A stretch of DNA of 64,000 bases from Macrostomum hystrix (taxonomy: Eukaryota; Platyhelminthes; Macrostomidae): contig CATNEN010000038.1 in NCBI GenBank assembly GCA_950097015.1, positions 32,202,501-32,266,500 on the forward strand. The letters are read 5' to 3'. This document shows positions 56,085 to 64,000 of this stretch, one piece after another. Made by a program: the position numbers and the translations under genes. Positions within the stretch are counted from its first letter, which is position 1, and the number at the start of each line of letters is the position of its first letter. The notes beneath the pieces were generated by a model. That model worked only from the letters and a program-made list of their open reading frames with translations. It searched no databases and was not told the DNA's origin.

Positions 56085-56745
56085 ACATTCAATATCTCTG
56101 TGGGGTACTGGCCTTAGAGGGGTCTTGGGTACATTCAATCTCTCTGTGGGGTGCTGGCCTTAGAGGGTCTTGGGTACATTCAATCTCTCTGTGGGGTGCT
56201 GGCCTTAGAGGGTCTTGGGTACATTCAATCTCTCTGTGGGGTGCTGGCCTTAGAGGGTCTTGGGTACATTCAATCTCTCCGTGGGGTGCTGGCCTTAGAG
56301 GGGTCTTGGGTACATTCAATCTCTCTGTGGGGTGCTGGCCTTAGAGGGGTCTTGGGTACATTCAATCTCTCTGTGGGGTGCTGGCCTTAGAGGGGTCTTG
56401 GGTACATTCAATCTCTCTGTGGGGTGCTGGCCTTAGAGGGGTCTTGGGTACATTCAATCTCTCTGTGGGGTGCTGGCCTTAGAGGGGTCTTGTGTACATT
56501 CAATCTCTCTGTGGGGTGCTGGCCTTAGAGGGGTCTTGTGTACATTCAATCTCTCTGTGGGGTGCTGGCCTTAGAGGGGTCTTGGGTACATTCAATCTCT
56601 CTGTGGGGTGCTGGCCTTAGAGGGGTCTTGGGTACATTCAATCTCTCTGTGGGGTGCTGGCCTTAGAGGGGTCTTGGGTACATTCAATTTCTCCGTGGGG
56701 TGCTGGCCTTAGAGGGGTCCTGGGTACATTCAATCTCTCTCTTGG
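56085..56745. repeat. 45-46-bp minisatellite
   Basis: About 14 nearly identical units of GGGTACATTCAATCTCTCTG then TGGGGTGCTGGCCTTAGAGG and GGTCTT; a run of G of variable length gives 45 or 46 bp. Confidence 0.96.
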
Positions 56746-57394
56746 GCTGAAAAATGTTGACAGAAAAATTAATCATGACGATGGCTTGTGAGCACATAAT
56801 ACAATTAAAATGAATCAATAAGAATAAATAGTTAGCTAATAGTATTACATTGTGAGTTTTTGAAATGAACCGAAATTTGTATAATCTGTGAGTTGGTTTG
56901 AGCACCAGACAGAAAGCTCTGATAGACAAAAAACACAACAAAGGATTCGATCGTATTTAGATTTACATTATTTAAAGGTCTCGAAAGGAAAAAAAGCAGC
57001 GTACAATGTTTTTTTGTAGGTGCTAGGCGCAAATATTTAATGAAATCATTAGAATGTTAACACCATTGCACAGAGTATGATACAAAGACTTCAAGGGGTA
57101 TTCGGTGGACTAATCAAAATCATTTTGACAATTAACTATTCTTTTATCTAACTAAAATCACGACCCTATATTCGCATAAGTACTGCACATCCTTTTCAAA
57201 TAGAATAGAATAGCGACCAGAGTTTCAATAAATTAAATTAACAGTCTAGCTTGATATAGCTATGTAAATCATTCTTACTATTTTTTAAGATATTAATACA
57301 ACTAATATTTTGTATTATTATTTTATTACAATTTAAATATTGAACGATTTTACTAATGCCATAAGCACATATGAAAGTGCGGTAAAAAAGTAGT
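56746..57394. other. AT-rich spacer
   Basis: Nothing recognised. Confidence 0.4.
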
Positions 57395-58850
57395 AGCTAA
57401 GCCTGGGGTCATTGGGAGTGGGGTAGATGAGCCTGGGGTCATTGGCAGTGGGGTAGATAAGCCTGGGGTCATTGGGAGTGGGGTAGATGAGCCTGGGGTC
57501 ATTGGGAGTGGGGTAGATGAGCCTGGGGTCATTGGGAGTGGGGTAAATAAGCCTGGGGTCATTGGGAGTGGGGTAGATAAGCCAGGGGTCATTGGGAGTG
57601 GGGTAGATAAGCCTGGTGTCATTGGGAGTGGGGTAGATGAGCCTAGGGGTCATTGGGAGTGGGGTAGATGAGCCTGGGGTCATTGGGAGTGGGGTAGATA
57701 AGCCTGGGTCATTGGCAGTGGGGTAGATAAGCCTGGGGTCATTGGGAGTGGGGTAGATAAGCCTGGGGTCATTGGGAGTGGGGTAGATAAGCCTAGATCA
57801 TTGGGAGTGGGGTAGATAAGCCTGGGGTCATTGGCAGTGGGGTAGATAAGCCTGGGGTCATTGGGAGTGGGGTAGATAAGCCTGGGGTCATTGGCAGTGG
57901 GGTAGATAAGCCTGGGGTCATTGGCAGTGGGGTAGATAAGCCTGGGGTCATTGGGAGTGGGGTAGATAAGCCTGGGGTCATTGGCAGTGGGGTAGATAAG
58001 CCTGGGGTCATTGGGAGTGGGGTAGATGAGCCTGGGGTCATTGGGAGTGGGGTAGATAAGCCTGGGGTCATTGGGAGTGGGGTAGATAAGCCTGGGTCAT
58101 TGGGAGTGGGGTAGATAAGCCTGGGGTCATTGGGAGTGGGGTAGATAAGCCTGGGTCATTGGCAGTGGGGTAGATAAGCCTGGGGTCATTGGGAGTGGGG
58201 TAGATGAGCCTAGGGGTCATTGGGAGTGGGGTAGATAAGCCTGGGGTCATTGGGAGTGGGGTAGATAAGCCTGGGTCATTGGGAGTGGGGTAGATAAGCC
58301 TGGGGTCATTGGGAGTGGGGTAGATAAGCCTGGGTCATTGGCAGTGGGGTAGATAAGCCTGGGGTCATTGTCAGTGGGGTAGATAAGCCTGGGGTCATTG
58401 GGTGTGGGGTAGATAAGCCTGGGGTCATTGGGTGTGGGGTAGATAAGCCTGGGGTCATTGGCAGTGGGGTAGATAAGCCTGGGGTCATTGGGAGTGGGGT
58501 AGATAAGCCTGGGGTCATTGGCAGTGGGGTAGATAAGCCTGGGGTCATTGTCAGTGGGGTAGATAAGCCTGGGGTCATTGGGTGTGGGGTAGATAAGCCT
58601 GGGGTCATTGGGTGTGGGGTAGATAAGCCTGGGGTCATTGGCAGTGGGGTAGATAAGCCTGGGGTCATTGTCAGTGGGGTAGATAAGCCTGGGGTCATTG
58701 TCAGTGGGGTAGATAAGCCTGGGGTCATTGGGTGTGGGGTAGATAAGCCTGGGGTCATTGGGTGTGGGGTAGATAAGCCTGGGGTCATTGGGAATGGGGT
58801 AGATAAGCCTGGGGTCATTGGGAGTGGGGTAGATAAGCTTGGACTCCTTG
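57395..58850. repeat. 30-bp minisatellite GGGGTAGATAAGCCTGGGGT
   Basis: About 48 units of GGGGTAGATAAGCCTGGGGT then CATTGGGAGT. Variants (GGCAGT, GTCAGT, GGTGTG) recur in the same order at about 58330-58460 and 58510-58640, a higher-order block of about 180 bp. On the minus strand each unit reads CCCAATGACCCCAG|GCTTATC. Confidence 0.96.
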
Positions 58851-58951
58851 AGTACTTCACAAGCAAATCAATATTGAATCTAATTTCCAAAAGAAGCACA
58901 GACCGGTACCAGACAAAAGAAAATCTAAGATGATTGTCGGCAAGGAATTAC

Positions 58952-59959
58952 CGTGTGAATGCCGCTAGCTGAAGCAGCATTAATTATCTGGTGGTCATGG
59001 GCAGAGGCCAATCCGATTCCCATTGCTGCTGCGTTGAGGTGTCAATCATTATTAGTTTATTAAAATAAGTGAAATAAAAAGCAATTACCTTAAATCTAGA
59101 ATACAAAATTGTTAATCATACTACTATCATGGAGAGTAAATTAGTTTTATTTATATATTTTTGTGCTACTGATGTTAACTTGCATGTTAGTATTATAAGT
59201 TGCAAATTGCTAGAATTTTATAGCTCGCTAGAAAGTAACGATTTCAAGGAAATATATGACAAACAAATAGGAAATGTTCGTTTATAATTGATTTAGTCAG
59301 TGCACTGTTAAATAATAATTCAGATTTTTTGTTTAAACGATGCCATGACATTAAAAAATCATAAAATTGTAAAAAAATCGACAAAGGCCCTCACCGTGCT
59401 TCGTTTGGCCGGAGTCCCACGTGGCTGCAGCGGCTCCTGCTGGCTGAACTGGCAATGCTGAATTGCCGTCTGCGAAATGCGATTCCAAGAAACTGACAGT
59501 TACAGGCAGTGACACAGACAGCTACAGAAAACGAGGTAGACAGACATAACAGACAAAACAGACAGTTACAGACCAAGGCACAAATACTTACAGACAAAAC
59601 AGACAGTTACAGACCAAGGCACAAATACTTACAGACAAAACAGACAGTTACAGACCAAGGCACAAATACTTACAGACAAAACAGACAGTTACAGACCAAG
59701 GCACAAATACTTACAGACAAAACAGACAGTTACAGACGAAGGCACAAATACTTACAGACAAAACAGACAGTTACAGACGAAGGCATATTACAGAAAACGA
59801 AACAGACAACTCACCGTCATGTACGCCGGCAGTCATCACGGCGGCCATCATGCTGGCAGGTCTGGCTCCCCCGCTGCCGCCAACTCCGATGCCGGAGTCG
59901 TCAATGGTGGACGATCGGCCGCGAGTGGCAGCCCGCCGTCTGCTGGGCGCGGACTTCAT
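58952..59959 (-). CDS. Three minus-strand exons, possible Hv1 N-terminus
   Basis: Exon a 59959-59815 starts at ATG (MKSAPSRRRAATRGRSSTID...) and ends ACG|GTGAGT. Exon b 59469-59395 follows CGCAG (GNSALPVQPAGAAAATW) and ends CACG|GTGAGG. Exon c 59028-58952 follows CGCAG (AMGIGLASAHDHQIINAASA) and ends ACG|GTAATT. The phases agree and give 99 codons ending in phase 0. The sequence is basic, then Gly/Ala-rich, likely disordered; I recognise no domain. The next minus-strand coding exon known is the Hv1 exon at 50030, which starts in phase 0 directly after an AG, so the two could join to give a roughly 690-residue channel. Alternatively this is the 5' end of a separate gene whose later exons I could not find. 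Confidence 0.6.
59540..59795. repeat. 41-bp minisatellite in intron of 59-kb exons
   Basis: About six units of CAGACAAAACAGACAGTTAC then AGACCAAGGCACAAATACTTA. On the minus strand every unit contains CTGTAAGTATTTG, a near-perfect 5' splice-site core, beginning about 25 bp from the real donor (59814). Confidence 0.94.
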
Positions 59960-60167
59960 GGCTGGGAGAGGCGAGACGAGAGAGTGAGTCGGTTTGAAAA
60001 GTGCATATAGATTGGCAAATTGAAAACAGAAAGCGATCAGTGGATTGGTTGAATAAATATTTTATTCGGTAAACAACTCCTCAGACACATTTTAGCATGT
60101 GATTTGTCAATCAATTTAAATCCCTGGTTCATTAATATCCCCATTATTATCATCCGTTTAAATCTAT

Positions 60168-60528
60168 TGGGCGGATAGCTCAGTCAGTAAGGTGTCGGAC
60201 TCTGGATCAGATGGTCCTGGGTTCGACTCCCGACCTAGTCTAGAACTATTCGTGCAGCTGCTTTGCCCTGATGTGCTCACAGTCTACTCAGCTGCAAATG
60301 AGTACCGACATTCCGGCTGGCGTGGAATAAAGCAGTTCTGTGCGGCAATTCAGTAGAGTTTTGATGATGCCGATATGTTTGGAAAAATAAATTCCATTGC
60401 TGACACGCGGCTGTCAACCGGTGTCTGAGAGAGCCGGGGAGTACATTAGGTGTGCAGTCCCCACCTGCTAGTGTGCTTGACACACAACACCTGCCATGGC
60501 CCTTGGGTCTAGTGTAAAATTATATTTT
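60168..60528 (+). mobile_element. tRNA-derived SINE
   Basis: 361 bp flanked by TTTAAATCTAT (60157-60167) and TTTAAATCCAT (60529-60539), an 11-bp target duplication with one mismatch. The head GGGCGGATAGCTCAGTCAGT has a good A box, and GGTTCGACTCC is a perfect B box. The 3' acceptor strand does not pair with the 5' end, so it is not a functional tRNA. The body includes CAAATGAGTACCGACATTCC and ends in a short T run. Confidence 0.85.
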
Positions 60529-60539
60529 TTTAAATCCAT

Positions 60540-61478
60540 AGGTTGTTAATACTTTTAGATCCTAGATTTGGCTTGTTAGTCCCTTACAATCCCTAGCTGC
60601 TTAACCCTAAAAAAACCCTGCTTTGAAATCCTTAGTTTGGTACTCCCTTCAATTTTTTAGTTTGACAATTCTTAGAATGTGGAAGAACGGAGGAAGAAAA
60701 TAATTAGCTTTAAAGTGCATAATTTTTGTACAGAAATGAGCACAGATCGATAAGCAAAGTAATGAAATTGCACTAAAGGCTAATGAATTAGACTAAAAGC
60801 TGTGAAAGTTAAATAATTATTTAGTTACTAACTCCCTAGCAAATAGAACATAGCTCGAAATTAGAATCTAGTTTATCATAGCTACTAAGAATGTAATGAA
60901 TTAATTTACTAGAAGCGATCTTACTACTAACTATAAGTAGCATGACGCAGAATTATAGCCAATTAGAAGAAAACGGACCATAAATCCAGATTAAATGAAT
61001 CACTCATCATATATTTAAAAAGGAAAGTGTGTATAAATAAAAGTGCATCTGCATGCGTAGCGCAGATCATTAAGTACCAACTGCTGTTTCTAAGGTACTT
61101 TAAAAAGGAAAATATACAAATTAAGGTTCGATTGGCCTTACCCATAGCGGCCGAGGCTGCAATGTGACAACAATGCGAAAAAAATTGGTTGGCACATTGA
61201 ACTTTTTTATTATGCTCCTCTGACAGTTAATTGTATACTACTTAAACGAGAGAAAACTAGTAAGTAGTAAATTCAGTTTATTGTGACACAATTTTGGAAA
61301 TTCTTGTACAAACACTGAAAGAGTAATAATTTAAGTGGAATAATTGTGCACAGAACAAATAAGGAGGAAATTAAGGTGTCACAACAAGGTAAACTAACAC
61401 GGACTGCTTGCAGAACGCAAAACTGTAAGAATAAGAAAGGCTTGAAGCAAGCTAATAAGCATTAACTTTATATGTATA
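60540..61478. other. AT-rich spacer
   Basis: No gene or repeat recognised. Confidence 0.4.
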
Positions 61479-62023
61479 AGTCAGTCAGTCAGTCAGTCAG
61501 TCAGTCAGTCAGTCAGTCAGTCAGTCAGTCAGTCAGTCAGTCAGTCAGTCAGTCAGTCAGTCAGTCAGTCAGTCAGTCAGTCAGTCAGTCAGTCAGTCAG
61601 TCAGTCAGTCAGTCAGTCAGTCAGTCAGTCAGTCAGTCAGTCAGTCAGTCAGTCAGTCAGTCAGTCAGTCAGTCAGTCAGTCAGTCAGTCAGTCAGTCAG
61701 TCAGTCAGTCAGTCAGTCAGTCAGTCAGTCAGTCAGTCAGTCAGTCAGTCAGTCAGTCAGTCAGTCAGTCAGTCAGTCAGTCAGTCAGTCAGTCAGTCAG
61801 TCAGTCAGTCAGTCAGTCAGTCAGTCAGTCAGTCAGTCAGTCAGTCAGTCAGTCAGTCAGTCAGTCAGTCAGTCAGTCAGTCAGTCAGTCAGTCAGTCAG
61901 TCAGTCAGTCAGTCAGTCAGTCAGTCAGTCAGTCAGTCAGTCAGTCAGTCAGTCAGTCAGTCAGTCAGTCAGTCAGTCAGTCAGTCAGTCAGTCAGTCAG
62001 TCAGTCAGTCAGTCAGTCAGTCA
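61479..62023. repeat. (TCAG)n microsatellite, about 135 perfect copies
   Basis: About 540 bp of TCAG with no interruption that I can see. The open frame through it (Ser-Gln-Ser-Val) is a repeat effect. Confidence 0.99.
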
Positions 62024-62509
62024 AACTATTGAATGTATATATTTATTTTATTGCAAGATGAAAAGTTTATACAAGCGGGTTTATTTAAGCACTGTGTTCC
62101 TTCGTACCGCGGAAACGTGAAAACGGTATATTCGAGCTTAATTACGAGTAAAAAGAAAGTTACTTTGTACTTCAATAATCTATACTACGAAGAGAATTAT
62201 TAATAATAAAGCAGCAGGTGCGACATTACCGAGAGTAACAATGCGCCTGAATCTCAGAGCATTTGGTCCAAGCATGTTTGGTTCGTCCACTTGAAAAATT
62301 AATCGATTAATTTAATACACATTGATTTTATTACACTACGATAATTAGACTTTAAAATTTTGAAGGTTTGTAGTTAGGAATCAAGCACAGTGGGAAAATA
62401 AATTTCATTTACTCAAGGCAGGTCTATCTGTCACAGTAATTACACGAAATTGAACAAAATTACAATGTTAAATATGGCACTACAAAATAGTACTGAAGTG
62501 AATTCAGAG
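62024..62509. other. AT-rich spacer
   Basis: No feature recognised. Confidence 0.4.
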
Positions 62510-64000
62510 AAACAACCTGAAAATGTGGAGGGTTTAGAGAGAAAAAACCTGAAAATGTGGAGGGTTTAGAGAGAAAAAACCTGAAGATGAGGAGGGTTTA
62601 GAGAGAAACAACCTGAAGATGAGGAGGGTTTAGAGAGAAACAACCTGAAGATGTGGAGGGTTTAGAGAGAAACAACCTGAAGATGAGGAGGGTTTAGAGA
62701 GAAACAACCTGAAGATGTGGAGGATTTAGAGAGAAACAACCTGAAGATGTGGAGGATTTAGAGAGAAACAACCTGAAGATGTGGAGGGTTTAGAGAGAAA
62801 CAACCTGAAGTTGTGGAGGATTTAGAGAGAAACAACCTGAAGTTGTGGAGGATTTAGAGAGAAACAACCTGAAGATGTGGAGGGTTTAGAGAGAAACAAC
62901 CTGAAGATGTGGAGGATTTAGAGAGAAACAACCTGAAGATGTGGAGGGTTTAGAGAGAAACAACCTGAAGATGTGGAGGGTTTAGAGAGAAACAACCTGA
63001 AGATGTGGAGGATTTAGAGAGAAACAACCTGAAGATGAGGAGGGTTTAGAGAGAAACAACCTGAAGATGAGGAGGGTTTAGAGAGAAACAACCTGAAGAT
63101 GTGGAGGGTTTAGAGAGAAACAACCTGAAGATGTGGAGGGTTTAGAGAGAAACAACCTGAAGATGAGGAGGGTTTAGAGAGAAGCAACCTGAAGATGTGG
63201 AGGATTTAGAGAGAAACAACCTGAAGATGTGGAGGGTTTAGAGAGAAACAACCTGAAGTTGTGGAGGATTTAGAGAGAAACAACCTGAAGATGTGGAGGA
63301 TTTAGAGAGAAACAACCTGAAGATGTGGAGGATTTAGAGAGAAACAACCTGAAGATGTGGAGGGTTTAGAGAGAAACAACCTGAAGATGTGGAGGGTTTA
63401 GAGAGAAACAACCTGAAGATGTGGAGGGTTTAGAGAGAAACAACCTGAAGATGTGGAGGGTTTAGAGAGAAACAACCTGAAGATGTGGAGGGTTTAGAGA
63501 GAAACAACCTGAAGATGTGGAGGGTTTAGAGAGAAAAAACCTGAAGATGTGGAGGGTTTAGAGAAACAACCTGAAGATGAGGAGGGTTTAGAGAGAAACA
63601 ACCTGAAGATGTGGAGGGTTTAGAGAGAAACAACCTGAAGATGTGGAGGGTTTAGAGAGAAACAACCTGAAGATGTGGAGGGTTTAGAGAAACAACCTGA
63701 AGATGAGGAGGGTTTAGAGAAACAACCTGAAGATGAGGAGGGTTTAGAGAGAAACAACCTGAAGATGAGGAGGGTTTAGAGAGAAACAACCTGAAGATGT
63801 GGAGGATTTAGAGAGAAACAACCTGAAGATGAGGAGGGTTTAGAGAGAAACAACCTGAAGATGAGGAGGGTTTAGAGAGAAACAACCTGAAGATGTGGAG
63901 GATTTAGAGAGAAACAACCTGAAGATGTGGAGGGTTTAGAGAGAAACAACCTGAAGATGTGGAGGGTTTAGAGAGAAACAACCTGAAGATGCGGAGGGTT
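62510..64000. repeat. 32-bp minisatellite, runs off right edge
   Basis: About 47 units of GAGAGAAACAACCTGAAGAT then GTGGAGGGTTTA, with GAGG and GGATTTA variants. On the minus strand each reads CCCTCCACATCTTCAG|GTTG, a pyrimidine tract with CAG|GT. Confidence 0.97.

Noticed and set aside
40770..58850. CRISPR-like arrays
   Set aside because: The units are contiguous tandem repeats without unique spacers, and the genome is eukaryotic.
60171..60245. Functional tRNA gene
   Set aside because: A and B boxes are good, but the acceptor and anticodon stems do not pair and the sequence continues into a SINE body with target duplication.
61472..62032. 186-residue Ser-Gln-Ser-Val open frame
   Set aside because: It is the translation of a perfect TCAG repeat; no start context, domain or flanking coding sequence.

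Overview
The window is animal nuclear DNA. Genes are split by spliced introns, AATAAA poly(A) signals follow several stops, tRNA-derived SINEs and Tc1/mariner-superfamily transposons are present, and roughly half the sequence is tandem minisatellite. The combination of NCOA5, glyoxalase I, an Hv1 proton channel, secreted C-type lectins and a THAP domain points to a bilaterian invertebrate. A spiralian such as a flatworm or mollusc is my guess; I cannot name the species.

Layout. 1-4 kb: two decayed minus-strand copies of a zinc-finger gene. 4.06-10.2 kb: a satellite with a unit of about 244 bp, running into a very small chromodomain gene (minus, 10180-10529). 12.1-14.5 kb: the 3' part of an NCOA5-like coactivator gene (plus). 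14.9-17.1 kb: pyrimidine-rich minisatellites. 17.16-19.42 kb: a complete two-exon glyoxalase I gene (plus) whose intron is a 21-bp minisatellite. 20.7-31.4 kb: two paralogous secreted lectin genes (minus) flanking a nest of DNA transposons (one intact, one with a single stop codon, one degenerate mariner, one THAP-bearing deletion derivative), a SINE and an EF-hand gene (plus). 32.1-50.0 kb: a voltage-gated proton channel (Hv1) gene on the minus strand, rebuilt here from nine coding exons with consistent splice phases. Three further minus-strand exons at 58.95-59.96 kb are in phase with it and may be its true N-terminus. The rest, to 64 kb, is minisatellite, one SINE and AT-rich DNA.

The genes share no obvious pathway. 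The unifying feature is architectural: most larger introns are filled by their own private minisatellite, and on the transcribed strand many repeat units look like splice sites (pyrimidine tract plus CAG, or GTAAGT/GTAAAT). I regard this, the unusual Hv1 protein (113-residue S1-S2 loop, first S4 arginine replaced by leucine) and the intact transposon as the most interesting content. Exon boundaries were read by eye from splice consensus, phase and remembered family sequences; no search was run.
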